Part shown: piece by piece, positions 37,629 to 46,476 of the stretch | Layout: every line of letters starts with the position of its first letter | Position numbering within the stretch: position 1 is the first letter of the stretch | DNA from: Paenibacillus sp. yr247 | Lineage (GTDB): Bacteria; Bacillota; Bacilli; Paenibacillales; NBRC-103111 | DNA length: 64,000 nt | Assembly: GCF_900103825.1 (NCBI RefSeq) | Contig: NZ_FNIF01000009.1 | Span: 62,001 to 126,000 of the forward strand | Direction of reading: 5' to 3' | The notes under the pieces: model-generated | What the model saw: only the letters and a program-made list of their open reading frames with translations | Databases searched by the model: none | Told to the model about the DNA's origin: nothing | Translations under genes and position numbers: made by a program

Positions 37629-39020
37629 ATGCCAAGGATTAGTAGAAACACAATTGACCGTATTGATGAACTAGATTTAGCCGACTTTGCTAGATTGCTA
37701 GGAGATCCCCTGAAGAAGGAAGGGCGCCACTTTTTTACTTACCGCAATGGTGGCGAAAGGACGCCAAGTCTTTGTATTACACCAGAAATGAGATTGTGGA
37801 CTGCTTTTGGATCAACGGAATCGGGGCGCAATGCGATTAGCTACTATGCTTATCGTACGTGGGATAATCCGAAACCGGATGGTAGGCAATTTGTGGAGGC
37901 TGTCGAGGCCGTTTGTCACTTAGCTGGAATTATGATTGAGTACGAGGACGGTCAAACGAAGCAACCGACTGGTTATACTGGGGCTCCGAGAGTTAGGATC
38001 GCACCTCCCATCAAACCTGAGAATGTAAAGAAGGATAATCCAGTGCTTGATCGGTACTTTCGCCGCATGATGGGTGAGTTTCCACTTACCAACGAACATG
38101 CCAACCATTTTCTGTCCAAGCGTAAAATGAACGATCGGCAGATTCGGGCGAGACAGTATCGCTCATTGCCTGAGAATAAGCAGCTGAGGTATACGGTAGC
38201 GAGTAAAATTGTCAGGGAGATTGGTGAACCAGACGGAATACCCGGATTCGCGTTTATGAAGGGAACCCAAGCTGAATACTGGACCATCGGTGGTCGGCCC
38301 GGAATCCTTCTTCCATTTCGCGATATTTATAATCACATCTGCGGCTTTCAGATTCGTTACGATAAGCCCCAGGTCGAGATTATTGCGAAAGGTGAAAATG
38401 TTAGGGTTACTGGAAACGATACGATTAGAGTCATTGACGACGAGACCAGTGAGATCCTGTGGGAAGGAAAGCAGGAACAACTGCCTGTCCATTTACCAGA
38501 CGGAATCGAGATCGATGCAAAACGGCGTTGGTACGGCTGGTTTGCTTCAAGCCCAATGCCAGAGAAGGGCATCCTAAAGGGTACGAGCAGCGGCGATCCC
38601 GCTCCGTATCATTGTGCGGTACCTACGCAGATCTTGGAACGATGGAAGCCGGGGCAAAGTGTGAAGGATGTTATGGACACATCCACTATTTGGTGGGGAG
38701 AAGGTCCCATAAAAGGAGATACGGCTGCAGACTTCACGGAAGACCTACATTTGCAGGTAGCAGGCGTTTCCTCTTGGCGAATGCTGCTACAGCCAACGAT
38801 TGAGCTGAAGCCAAAGAGAGTTGTTTTGGGCTTTGATGCCGATGCTCAAACGAAAGACGATAGTGTTGGCAAAGCGGTTCTGCGTTGTGTAGAGGCGGCG
38901 AAGCCGATTCTAAATGAGCACGGTATCGAACTCGCGATTTCGATCTGGCCGGAAGAGGTTGGGAAAGGTTTAGACGACTGCTTTCTTAAAGGCTACAAAG
39001 GGCAGATCTTTGTCCTATAG
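37629..39020 (+). CDS. Primase-like protein with Toprim (DUF3854-like) domain
   Basis: 463 residues from ATG 37629 after GAGAGGAAG; GTG 37623 is an alternative start. The N-terminal ~110 residues resemble a CHC2-type primase zinc-binding fold without the cysteines (FFTYRNGGERTPSLCIT, TAFGSTESGRNAISYY). A middle region follows, then a Toprim-like C terminus with the acidic strand VLGFDADAQTKDDS and the late KGLDDCFLKG. Phage and plasmid replication proteins of this kind prime or help to prime replication (recalled family knowledge). No helicase domain is fused. The shared leader RNA with dnaN suggests coordinated control of replication genes. Confidence 0.7.
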   Translation: MPRISRNTIDRIDELDLADFARLLGDPLKKEGRHFFTYRNGGERTPSLCITPEMRLWTAFGSTESGRNAISYYAYRTWDNPKPDGRQFVEAVEAVCHLAGIMIEYEDGQTKQPTGYTGAPRVRIAPPIKPENVKKDNPVLDRYFRRMMGEFPLTNEHANHFLSKRKMNDRQIRARQYRSLPENKQLRYTVASKIVREIGEPDGIPGFAFMKGTQAEYWTIGGRPGILLPFRDIYNHICGFQIRYDKPQVEIIAKGENVRVTGNDTIRVIDDETSEILWEGKQEQLPVHLPDGIEIDAKRRWYGWFASSPMPEKGILKGTSSGDPAPYHCAVPTQILERWKPGQSVKDVMDTSTIWWGEGPIKGDTAADFTEDLHLQVAGVSSWRMLLQPTIELKPKRVVLGFDADAQTKDDSVGKAVLRCVEAAKPILNEHGIELAISIWPEEVGKGLDDCFLKGYKGQIFVL

Positions 39021-39037
39021 GGCGAGACGAAGAATGA

Positions 39038-39145
39038 ATGCCAATCTTTCCACTTCGGTATTTACGTGATATTAACATCCGAACAGGGATAGGCAAAGAC
39101 CATATGAAGGTAGCTAGCTGCAGGCAAATAGACCTGTGGTTTATT
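39038..39145 (+). repeat. Leader direct repeat, copy 1
   Basis: About 105 bases nearly identical to 39364-39478: GCCAATCTTTCCACTT, GGTATTTACG, TCCGAACAGGGATAGGCAAA and GAAGGTAGCTAGCTGCAGG are shared, ending in an imperfect GCAGG..ACCTGT hairpin. It lies just before the small gene at 39179. Confidence 0.65.
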
Positions 39146-39178
39146 ATGGCGCTGAAGCGCAAAAGGGAGAGAACGACA

Positions 39179-39340
39179 TTGAACAACGTAGGACAATGGA
39201 AGCTTACTTTTAAATCTTTATTCGATGGTGTTGAGTGGACCCAAACATTCTCCGATGATGACGCAGGCCACAAGTTGAGTCGCGCCACAGCGAAATCTGA
39301 GAATGCAGAGATCATCGGATGGAAGTACTTTGAGTACTAG
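39179..39340 (+). CDS. Small unknown protein (53 aa)
   Basis: TTG 39179 follows AAAAGGGAGAGAA. The product begins MNNVGQWKLTFKSLFDGVEW and ends IIGWKYFEY. Short beta-rich proteins of this look occur in phages. The upstream frame is open through the leader repeat, but the ribosome binding site favours TTG 39179. Not recognised. Confidence 0.5.
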   Translation: MNNVGQWKLTFKSLFDGVEWTQTFSDDDAGHKLSRATAKSENAEIIGWKYFEY

Positions 39341-39363
39341 AGGATTGGAACAAGGGTTGGTCA

Positions 39364-39479
39364 AATGCCAATCTTTCCACTTTGGTATTTACGAGATATT
39401 TACTTCCGAACAGGGATAGGCAAATACCATAAGACCATATGAAGGTAGCTAGCTGCAGGTAAATAACCTGTGGCTTTTT
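39364..39479 (+). repeat. Leader direct repeat, copy 2, with terminator-like end
   Basis: It matches 39038-39145 with few changes and an insertion of about 8 bases (ACCATAAG). It ends in GCAGGTAAATAACCTGTGGC followed by TTTTTC, a terminator hairpin just before the 39508 ribosome binding site. Confidence 0.65.
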
Positions 39480-39507
39480 CATTTTTACATTTTAGGAGGA
39501 ATTCACA

Positions 39508-39921
39508 GTGAGTCACTTTACATTTTCGATCAGTCGATTTTTAAACCAAGGCCTCAAAACGAGAACATTGGGTGAAGTCGAAGTGGATGAGATTCTTATG
39601 AAGTACATTCCGAATTCGGATCGGGTCTATGTGAACTGCCCTAACCTTGCTGAGACGATCGCGTTGACGATCACCGAGTTCTTAGATGAGCTCTGGACAG
39701 CAAATGGCGAGTACATTTTTCAGGTTTGTTTGCCGGATGGTATTCGTGTGCTGACCGCAGATGAATTTAAAGCTGAATACCCACTTATGGGGTATGAGTT
39801 CAGTGACCGTGTCCGCAATGAACTGTATGGAAAACCAAAGCTGGTGGGGTTCAATGGTCCAATGTGGAACGGCAAGCGTGATGGTGTACCTGTCATTCGG
39901 TACGAGCATCCAAAAAGCTAA
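39508..39921 (+). CDS. Unknown backbone protein (137 aa)
   Basis: GTG 39508 follows AGGAGGAATT. The product starts MSHFTFSISRFLNQGLKTRT. It is alpha/beta with no recognisable motif, TM or signal. It shares its leader repeat with the gene at 39179, so the two may be co-regulated. Confidence 0.6.
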   Translation: MSHFTFSISRFLNQGLKTRTLGEVEVDEILMKYIPNSDRVYVNCPNLAETIALTITEFLDELWTANGEYIFQVCLPDGIRVLTADEFKAEYPLMGYEFSDRVRNELYGKPKLVGFNGPMWNGKRDGVPVIRYEHPKS

Positions 39922-39936
39922 AGGAGGAAATCGTCG

Positions 39937-40225
39937 ATGAGTCATTCGAATGAAATTTAAATTTTGGATGAGGGTGTAACACCTCTTCAAGTATGCCGAT
40001 CTGCAGCAGGGTACTATATAGGGCGGCTAGATGAACTGGGCTTTCCATCTAGCAGGGATAGCCTAGAATACTTTTCGAACCATCAAGCGGCACAGGATAC
40101 CCTAGACTGCGGAAATTGGAAGAGACGGAGTCATCTATAATGAGGACGAAGTATGGACAATTGCAAAGCCGACATGCCAGTTAACTGGATATCTTGACAG
40201 ACCCGATACAGGGTGGAATTTATAA
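39937..40225 (+). pseudogene. Phage-type small protein with early TAA and a frameshift
   Basis: ATG 39937 has a strong AAAGGAGG site, but codon 8 is TAA (39958-39960). The same frame then reads EGVTPLQVCRSAAGYYIGRL and SRDSLEYFSNHQAAQDTL, clearly protein-like. Near 40120 the frame shifts to DGVIYNEDEVWTIAKPTCQL and ends at TAA 40225. Proteins with VCxSxAGYYIG are common small phage/plasmid proteins (recalled). Confidence 0.5.
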
Positions 40226-40270
40226 TGAATCCCTCTCTGTGTAAGAGAGGGTCAAGGAGGATACGTTCAT

Positions 40271-40831
40271 ATGGATGCAAATCAAAAGAAAATGCTTAAG
40301 GAGCTTGAACCAGGCGATTTGATTCTTTTAAGTAACTATAAAGAGTACTATTTTGTCCAGACCAAAGGAGATCGCATCGTTTGTAAAACTATGCAAGGTA
40401 ATAACATTGCAGTGACAAAGGGCGAATTTCGACAACGAATCCAGAGGAATGCCGATCCATATTACGCCGGCATTCGTAGTTCTCTCCAATCATTAAGAAA
40501 TGGAGATACCATTGAATGCACCGATGGCACTTACGTATTTGTCAAAATGAAGAAGGACAAGTTCCTAGCGACCGATTTTAATGAAGTGTATCAGTTTCCT
40601 TTTGATATGTTTGTTAAAGTGGTCGAACGGCTTGGACCTGATTCCGAACTTGCTAAAAAGAAAAAAAGAATCCGCTCATACTTCGGCAAGCAAATTTTGA
40701 CGAGCTGGGGACCGGCTGCGGTGAAGGGCTTTAACAGCTATGAGACACACGTTATTCTTTATGAACACGCGGATGAACGTTTCGATCTCAAGCTCGATGA
40801 TTTTATTTCCGAACTTGAAGATAACAATTAA
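40271..40831 (+). CDS. Unknown backbone protein with two internal repeats (186 aa)
   Basis: ATG 40271 follows CAAGGAGGATACG; a CCCTCTC/GAGAGGG hairpin (40226-40248) sits just before the site. The two halves look related: LKELEPGDLILLSNYKEYYF near residue 9 and LQSLRNGDTIECTDGTYVFV near residue 75. Each is a small beta-barrel-like segment. No enzyme motif is visible. Confidence 0.6.
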   Translation: MDANQKKMLKELEPGDLILLSNYKEYYFVQTKGDRIVCKTMQGNNIAVTKGEFRQRIQRNADPYYAGIRSSLQSLRNGDTIECTDGTYVFVKMKKDKFLATDFNEVYQFPFDMFVKVVERLGPDSELAKKKKRIRSYFGKQILTSWGPAAVKGFNSYETHVILYEHADERFDLKLDDFISELEDNN

Positions 40832-40937
40832 AGTTAGATCCATCCAGTCCATTTTATAAGGTAAGTGCCCCCACACCGGGCGATGACAATTTTTGTCCCC
40901 TCGGTGATATGGGAGGGGCTATCGGAGGAATGGGTTT

Positions 40938-41324
40938 ATGGACGGTAAAACTCGATACGACAGAATTAATGAGCTGCTCGGCGGTAATCTCCGCAATATG
41001 TTTGTAGAAGGCGGTCATACAAAGCTCGTTTCAAAGCCTTATATGGATCTTTCCATAGAAGTGATTGGTCCCAATGTCATTAGCTTGACTCATTATTATG
41101 AGCTTAACGGTGACCTGGTGCCTGATCCCGATATGGAGGTCATCATCCATCTGGAGGAAGAAACCGCCGAAGCCCTCAGCTATCAAGACACATACGTGTA
41201 CCGGCGAGTAGATGATGACGGGAAAGTGGATGAAAGGGCGAAGAGAGAGCTGAACTATTTCCTTGGAGTATGGCTAAACAATTTGAAGGAGCAAGGTTTT
41301 ACATATGAGAACCGAGTTTTGTAA
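40938..41324 (+). CDS. DUF6908-like plasmid protein (128 aa)
   Basis: ATG 40938 follows GGAGGAATGG. The text VISLTHYYELNGDLVPDPDM, EVIIHL, AEALSYQDTYVYRRV and LNYFLGVWLNNLKEQGF resembles DUF6908, a domain common on large plasmids (recalled, not searched). Function is unknown. It overlaps a small gene at 41305. Confidence 0.6.
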   Translation: MDGKTRYDRINELLGGNLRNMFVEGGHTKLVSKPYMDLSIEVIGPNVISLTHYYELNGDLVPDPDMEVIIHLEEETAEALSYQDTYVYRRVDDDGKVDERAKRELNYFLGVWLNNLKEQGFTYENRVL

Positions 41325-41424
41325 TGTTGAGATCTCAAGTGAAGCCATTCGCTGCAGCATGAAACAGCGGAAATTGGACGAAGCAGAGTCACCCATTATC
41401 CATGTTGAAGTAGGGTCACGGTAA
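41305..41424 (+). CDS. Small unknown protein (39 aa)
   Basis: ATG 41305 lies inside the end of the DUF6908-like gene in another frame. It encodes MRTEFCNVEISSEAIRCSMK and ends at TAA 41424, overlapping the terminator hairpin. Plausible by coupling only. Confidence 0.35.
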   Translation: MRTEFCNVEISSEAIRCSMKQRKLDEAESPIIHVEVGSR

Positions 41425-41443
41425 ATCCGTGGCCTTTTCTATT
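41414..41443 (+). terminator. Terminator hairpin before the 41468 ribosome binding site
   Basis: GGTCACGG-TAAAT-CCGTGGCC is followed by TTTTCTATT. ACGGAGGATG begins about 10 bases later. Confidence 0.6.
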
Positions 41444-41467
41444 ACACCTTACGGAGGATGAAAAACG

Positions 41468-41563
41468 ATGAGCATTGCATATAAGGCAAATATTTGGCCA
41501 GATATCCCGGTTTATAAGGAAAACGAGTTTTTTCGTGATATCCATTTTGGGAAAAAGAACTAG
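41468..41563 (+). CDS. Small unknown protein (31 aa)
   Basis: ATG 41468 follows ACGGAGGATG. It encodes MSIAYKANIWPDIPVYKENE and ends at TAG 41563. It may be a truncated front end, since nothing follows. Confidence 0.4.
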   Translation: MSIAYKANIWPDIPVYKENEFFRDIHFGKKN

Positions 41564-41886
41564 AACTCTTTAACCATATATAGTAAAATTATCAATACAT
41601 AAAGGCGGAAAATTCTGAATTTTAAATGATGTCACTATTGGAATTGTACTCCGCAGTACTTGTCGTATGCATCAACCGCCACGACGAACAATAAATGCTA
41701 GGGGGGGGGCGCTATCGACGTTTCAGTCATTACATCCCAAAGAATAAATCCTAAACTGTTCATTTATGAATATAATATGATACAAGTTTTTTCGATCAAG
41801 TAAATTTAAGGAATATTTCGATCAAGTAAATTTAAGGAATATGTTGATAGTTGTAGAAAATAAATTTAGTTAGAGGAGGCAAACAT
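41564..41886. other. AT-rich gap with a G9 run, probable promoter region of the kinase triad
   Basis: No gene is present. A run of nine G lies at about 41701-41709 and a 26-bp tandem duplication at 41791-41842. The AT-rich stretch TATAATATGAT near 41771 may hold a -10 box. Base composition changes sharply here, marking the edge of the next three genes. Confidence 0.4.
41791..41842 (+). repeat. Perfect 26-bp tandem repeat
   Basis: TTCGATCAAGTAAATTTAAG plus GAATAT occurs twice with no spacer, about 45 bases before the vWA gene. It could be a regulator-binding site or a simple duplication. Confidence 0.75.
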
Positions 41887-42714
41887 TTGTACACAGCGGA
41901 AATTAGTCGTTCAAATCAGTCTTGTTTCTTATTTGTTATTGACCAATCTGGCTCAATGGCGGATTCTTTCGGGGGTGCTAATTCAAAAGCACAAAGCGTT
42001 GCGGATGCCATTAATCGATTATTACAAAACCTTATTATTAAATGTGCTAAATCTGAAGGGATTCGTGATTATTACCACGTTGGGGTAATCGGTTATGGAA
42101 ATCATGTAGGTGCAGCATTTAGCGGCTCTTTGTCAGGAAAAGAATTAGTCCCCATTAGCGAAATAGCGAATAACCCTTTTAGGATTGAAGAACGCACTAA
42201 AAAGGTTCCTGATGGTGCGGGTGGACTTGTAGATCAAACGGTAAAATTCCCAATATGGTTCGATCCAACTGCAAGCGGTGGAACTCCTATGTGTAATGCG
42301 ATGGCTAAAGCAAAAAGCATTCTAACTCAATGGCTTTCGGAGCATCCAAATTGTTTTCCACCTGTCGTTATCCATATTACCGATGGTGAATCAACAGACG
42401 GTGACCCGAGCCTTGCAATGCAGGAACTTAGGGAATTGTTCTCGAATGATGGAAATGTACTCTTGTTTAATTTACATATTTCAAATAGTGCTGACAAAAT
42501 CATATTCCCTGAAAGTTCGGATAAGTTACCTGATGAATACTCAAAGATGCTCTTTGGAGGGGCAAGCTACCTTACTCCATTTATGAGATCAGTAGCGAAT
42601 CAAGAACATGAACTCAGTCTTTCAGATGGAGCGAAGGGGTTTGTCTTGAATGCGGATCTTACGCTTGTTATCCAAGCATTAGATATTGGAACACGTCCAA
42701 GTAATCTAAGATAA
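41887..42714 (+). CDS. vWA-domain protein, TerY/YegL-like
   Basis: 275 residues from TTG 41887 after AGAGGAGGC. The metal-ion site (MIDAS) is complete: DQSGSMADSF, Thr in SGGTPMCNAM and Asp in HITDGESTDGD. The length and sequence resemble TerY/YegL. It is the first gene of a three-gene set with a PP2C-like phosphatase and a protein kinase, the TerY-P arrangement (as in E. coli YegL-YegK-YegI). The vWA protein is thought to be a phosphorylation-controlled partner in that arrangement. AT-rich codon use differs from the surrounding backbone, so the set was probably acquired as a unit. Confidence 0.82.
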   Translation: MYTAEISRSNQSCFLFVIDQSGSMADSFGGANSKAQSVADAINRLLQNLIIKCAKSEGIRDYYHVGVIGYGNHVGAAFSGSLSGKELVPISEIANNPFRIEERTKKVPDGAGGLVDQTVKFPIWFDPTASGGTPMCNAMAKAKSILTQWLSEHPNCFPPVVIHITDGESTDGDPSLAMQELRELFSNDGNVLLFNLHISNSADKIIFPESSDKLPDEYSKMLFGGASYLTPFMRSVANQEHELSLSDGAKGFVLNADLTLVIQALDIGTRPSNLR

Positions 42715-42727
42715 TTAGGGGGCTACA

Positions 42728-43486
42728 ATGCAACTGGAAAACATTATTTTTTCATCCCCTAAAGCTGGGAATAGCCAAGAAGAATACGAAGATGCTTTCT
42801 CGTATATAGAATTTGTCAATGAAACCCCCCCATTTTATCGATTTTCCATTGCAGATGGAGCAACAGAATCATCATTTGCTGATATTTGGGCTGGCCTATT
42901 AGTAAATGGATACTGTGACGGAATGTTCAATTTTGATTTTCTTCAAGAATCAGTGAAGAGGTTATCTCAATATTGGCATAAAAAAGTGCATATTAAGGAC
43001 CTTCCCTGGTATGCACAAGAAAAATTAGAAAATGGGGCATTTTCCTCTTTGGCGGGTATAACTTTGACTGAAACCTCTGAACATGAAGTGCAATATGAGT
43101 TAGCGGCAATCGGCGATAGTTGCATTTTTCATATTAGGAATGGCGAGATCCTTACTTCATTTCCTCTAAAGTCAGAAGAGGAGTTTAACAATAGTCCAGT
43201 TTTGATTTCAAGTAATTTCATGCGTAATCATGACATTGAATTGCATATCAAAAAGATGACGGGAACAGCTATTCAAGGGGATTCCTTTTTTCTCATGACT
43301 GACGCTCTTGCCTGTTGGTTGCTAAGATGCTTTAGAAACGATATGAAAATCGTGGAGAGTTTGAGTGAGATTCGTGATCAAGAAGAATTCTTAAGTTTGA
43401 TTCAGCAAGAGAGAAACAAAGAGTACGAAGAAGGCGGGTTCTATCTTCGAAATGATGATGTTACCTTCATTCGCGTGAATCTTTAA
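42728..43486 (+). CDS. PP2C-like phosphatase (YegK-like)
   Basis: 252 residues. The PP2C metal-binding motifs are visible: an N-terminal acidic residue in EEYEDAF, FSIADGATESSFAD, AAIGDSCIF, MTDALACW and RNDDVTFIRV at the end. It is predicted to remove phosphate from Ser/Thr, opposing the kinase encoded next. It begins 13 bases after the vWA gene with TTAGGGGGC before the ATG. Confidence 0.82.
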   Translation: MQLENIIFSSPKAGNSQEEYEDAFSYIEFVNETPPFYRFSIADGATESSFADIWAGLLVNGYCDGMFNFDFLQESVKRLSQYWHKKVHIKDLPWYAQEKLENGAFSSLAGITLTETSEHEVQYELAAIGDSCIFHIRNGEILTSFPLKSEEEFNNSPVLISSNFMRNHDIELHIKKMTGTAIQGDSFFLMTDALACWLLRCFRNDMKIVESLSEIRDQEEFLSLIQQERNKEYEEGGFYLRNDDVTFIRVNL

Positions 43487-43503
43487 TTAGGGGGATGTCA
43501 GGC

Positions 43504-45687
43504 ATGTCTTGGCCGACTCCACAGGATTATAATGAAGCCATACAAAATCCAAAATCTTGTTTCAGTGATCCTGAATTACAAATAGGGGTTCCTGAATTAG
43601 ATAACCTTGGTTTACCGCGACCCATCTCTGGAGCATTTGCAAGCGTATATAAGATCAAATGCGGTACAAAAGAATGGGCAATTCGCTGCTTCACCAATAA
43701 CGTCAAAGACCAAAAGCAAAGATATGATGCTATAAGTAATCATCTAAAGACCGTCAATCTTCCTTATTTTGTCCCCTTTGAATACATATCACAAGGCATA
43801 AAAGTACAAGGCAAATGGTATCCAATCGTAAGAATGCAATGGATCAAGGGAGATCCATTAATTCGCTACATCCAACAGAACCTAAGCAAACCACTAACCT
43901 TATTGGATCTAACGCACAAATGGATCAGGATGATAACCGCAATGCAAAAATCAAATATTGCTCATGGGGATTTACAACATGGCAATATAATGATTTATAA
44001 TGATGATTTTATGTTGATTGATTACGATGGAATGTATGTTCCGGCACTTCATGGTCTACAAAGTAATGAACTTGGACACCGTAATTATCAACACCCTCAA
44101 AGAGATAATAATAACTTTGGATCCAATATCGATAATTTTTCCGCTTGGGTCATATTAGTTTCCTTATTAGCCGTTTCCATTGACCCGACAATATGGGATG
44201 TGCTTGATGCGGGTGAGGACGAAGAACGATTATTGTTTAGTCAGGTAGACTTTACATCACCCGAAACATCTCATACTTTTCGAATTTTACAGCTTGTAGC
44301 GGATGAAACATTTCGTTTTTTTGTTACCTATTTAAAACAATCAACGCAATTGGAACTTGGAGCAATCACCGTTCCCGATCTTTCATCCATTTCTCTTCGT
44401 ATAGAACCTACAAGTAAAAATGCTTCAGGAATTAAAACAAATACAAGAAACACGCACTCCCCTCATCCAGAGTGGCTCGCGGAAATGTTAGGCTTGAATC
44501 AGGATCAAGAAAGCCATACCATTTCAAATTCAAATGGAGCTGAATGGGTACTCGATCATCTCCATAATGAAGAAATACATATGGATTTCAATTCTGGAGT
44601 AGTCCTTAATCGATCCGTATCTTTCACCTTGTTGATGGCTGGGATTTTTCTAACCCCTTTTGTTTTTGAATTGCCATCCATATATGCCACAGCAAGTACA
44701 TTTTCAGGATTAGGAAGTGCGTTTTTATTTTCTGGTTGGCAGTACCGTAGGCATCCTATTATTAAAGCGAAGAACCGCATTCTCAAGAATAAGAGGGAAT
44801 TTGATACGGTATTATCAGGCATAACGAATGAGTTAACGAAGCTGAATAAACATAAAAATGAATTAATCAAGAGTGAAGAAAACAATAGAACGAAATTAAT
44901 TGAAAAACAACGAAAACTTTCCCAAGTAGAGAAGAATGAAACGGATCGCATAAATCGAGAACTTCAAAAAGATTTAAATGATTTGGAAAATCAACAAAGG
45001 AGTTTGGATCAACAGGAGAAAAATGAAATCGCCAATTCATTAACTACATATCAAACCAGTTGGCTTCAGTCGCGATTAAAGAATCATACCATTGATGATG
45101 CTAAAATTCCCGGCATCGGCTCAGAAATGAAAAGACGGTTAAAATCTCATGCAATTTACACCGCAGCGGATATTAAGGATATCAAAATTTATCAGACATA
45201 TGGTAGTTACGCGAGTGAGAAGGCAAGCATTGTTTTAAGTAATAGCGTACATATTTATGTGGAAGGAATCGGTCCATCTAAAGCAAGAGCTCTTTTGGAA
45301 TGGAAAAAATCAACGGAACTTCGATATGTAAATACTTTGCCTTCCACTATACCACAAACGGAAATACAAATTATCAAATCTAAGTATCAAACAAAAAGAA
45401 ATAGCTTAAATAGTCAAGAACAGACGGTAAAAAATTCTACACAACAAAAGAAGAACGCTGCCATGATAAAATTCGCTAAAGAGAATGCCATATTACAAAA
45501 GGAAATTGATGCTACTAGATTAGATTTAAAGAATAATCAACAAAAAGTAGAGATGGAAATTAGTAATATGACGAAAGAACTATCGGCAAAGCAATGGGAA
45601 GATGCTCAGATCCAAAGGCAGTTAAACACATATAAACAAATAAATTACCTTAATTTTATCCGAATACTTTTTTTCTTTAAAAAATAA
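43504..45687 (+). CDS. Membrane Ser/Thr kinase with helix-hairpin-helix (YegI-like)
   Basis: 727 residues from ATG 43504 (better spaced from TAGGGGG than ATG 43495). The kinase lobe has a catalytic loop HGDLQHGNIM and LIDYDGMYVP in place of DFG. The beta-3 position usually holding Lys reads WAIRCF, so the usual Lys appears to be Arg. Two hydrophobic segments follow at about 375-420 (SFTLLMAGIFLTPFVFEL), then a long coiled coil. Two helix-hairpin-helix motifs (IPGIGSEMKRRLKSHAI; VEGIGPSKARALLEWK) and another coiled coil complete it. Kinase plus HhH is typical of the TerY-P triad kinase. The HhH may bind DNA at the membrane. Activity is inferred. Confidence 0.82.
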   Translation: MSWPTPQDYNEAIQNPKSCFSDPELQIGVPELDNLGLPRPISGAFASVYKIKCGTKEWAIRCFTNNVKDQKQRYDAISNHLKTVNLPYFVPFEYISQGIKVQGKWYPIVRMQWIKGDPLIRYIQQNLSKPLTLLDLTHKWIRMITAMQKSNIAHGDLQHGNIMIYNDDFMLIDYDGMYVPALHGLQSNELGHRNYQHPQRDNNNFGSNIDNFSAWVILVSLLAVSIDPTIWDVLDAGEDEERLLFSQVDFTSPETSHTFRILQLVADETFRFFVTYLKQSTQLELGAITVPDLSSISLRIEPTSKNASGIKTNTRNTHSPHPEWLAEMLGLNQDQESHTISNSNGAEWVLDHLHNEEIHMDFNSGVVLNRSVSFTLLMAGIFLTPFVFELPSIYATASTFSGLGSAFLFSGWQYRRHPIIKAKNRILKNKREFDTVLSGITNELTKLNKHKNELIKSEENNRTKLIEKQRKLSQVEKNETDRINRELQKDLNDLENQQRSLDQQEKNEIANSLTTYQTSWLQSRLKNHTIDDAKIPGIGSEMKRRLKSHAIYTAADIKDIKIYQTYGSYASEKASIVLSNSVHIYVEGIGPSKARALLEWKKSTELRYVNTLPSTIPQTEIQIIKSKYQTKRNSLNSQEQTVKNSTQQKKNAAMIKFAKENAILQKEIDATRLDLKNNQQKVEMEISNMTKELSAKQWEDAQIQRQLNTYKQINYLNFIRILFFFKK

Positions 45688-45768
45688 AAACGCTGCAAGG
45701 CTGAGCGTTACGTTTCCATAGGCCGTTGTCTTTAGGTGCTTTTTTTTGTGCAGATAGAGGGACCACCA

Positions 45769-45954
45769 ATGAATGAAAGAATGTTAAGTAAAGGGGATCC
45801 GATTCAGGTGCATTTCGATCAAAACTCATTTGATTGGGGTGTATTCCACGAGTATTTATTTTCTGGGGAGGATTTTAAGTGCCCGCTGACTACAAGCCTT
45901 CTGACGAGTTGCTACAGGCTTTTGGTGTCGTGCATATGCTTCCCGCTGCCCTAA
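45769..45954 (+). CDS. Small unknown protein (61 aa)
   Basis: ATG 45769 begins NERMLSKGDPIQVHFDQNSF then DWGVFHEYLFSGEDF. The tail beyond about residue 40 overlaps the next gene and is low-quality text, so a frameshift that truncated the natural C terminus is possible. Confidence 0.4.
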   Translation: MNERMLSKGDPIQVHFDQNSFDWGVFHEYLFSGEDFKCPLTTSLLTSCYRLLVSCICFPLP

Positions 45955-46049
45955 TGTCTGGCACTCTGGGCTACCATCTGCTGTCCAATGCACAAATCTG
46001 GGTGAGCCCAGATGAATCGTCACAAGATGATGTGCGGATTGTTCATTAA
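45879..46049 (+). CDS. Small unknown protein (56 aa)
   Basis: GTG 45879 follows GGGGAGGATTTTAA at ideal distance. The product reads MPADYKPSDELLQAFGVVHM and LPAALMSGTLGYHLLSNAQI. It overlaps the previous frame, as in compact phage-like operons. Confidence 0.5.
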   Translation: MPADYKPSDELLQAFGVVHMLPAALMSGTLGYHLLSNAQIWVSPDESSQDDVRIVH

Positions 46050-46061
46050 GGGGATGAGAGA

Positions 46062-46214
46062 ATGACTGCATCCGTAATAAAGATATGCGATGGAAAGGAA
46101 AGAGTTTGGTTTCCCTCGGTCTCTGCTACCATAGCGGAGCGGGTTGTGAATCGTTTTAACCAAATGTTTGTTTGTTCGAATAAGATGTTTAAAGTTATTT
46201 ATCATACGTGTTAA
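46062..46214 (+). CDS. Small unknown protein (50 aa)
   Basis: ATG 46062 follows AGGGGATGAGA, 12 bases after the previous stop. The product is MTASVIKICDGKERVWFPSV and continues with ATIAERVVNRFNQMF. It is followed by a strong terminator. Confidence 0.5.
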   Translation: MTASVIKICDGKERVWFPSVSATIAERVVNRFNQMFVCSNKMFKVIYHTC

Positions 46215-46234
46215 AAAAGATGGTTTCTTTCAAA

Positions 46235-46279
46235 AACAAGTCGTCAGCCACTTCATTGTGGAGGCGACTTGTTTTTTTC
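46235..46279 (+). terminator. Intrinsic terminator
   Basis: AACAAGTCG (46235-46243) pairs with CGACTTGTT (46265-46273), followed by TTTTT. Confidence 0.8.
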
Positions 46280-46476
46280 TTGATCACGCTTTTACTTTTA
46301 GCTCCATTTCTCAATCAAGCTAGAAAATTGTAGGTACGTTAATCCACCAGTACCTCAATTTCATTGGGATTCAAAATTGCTAATAAATAATTTGTAATTC
46401 TATTTGTGCTATTTGCATACGTTTATATCATTAACGTAAACCTTTACTTAGGCGATATAATGAGAGGAGAGAGATA

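Noticed and set aside
45689..45712. Terminator for the kinase operon
   Set aside because: The AACGCT/AGCGTT hairpin is weak and is followed by CGTTTCC on the plus strand; its T-rich side is on the minus strand, so direction is unclear.
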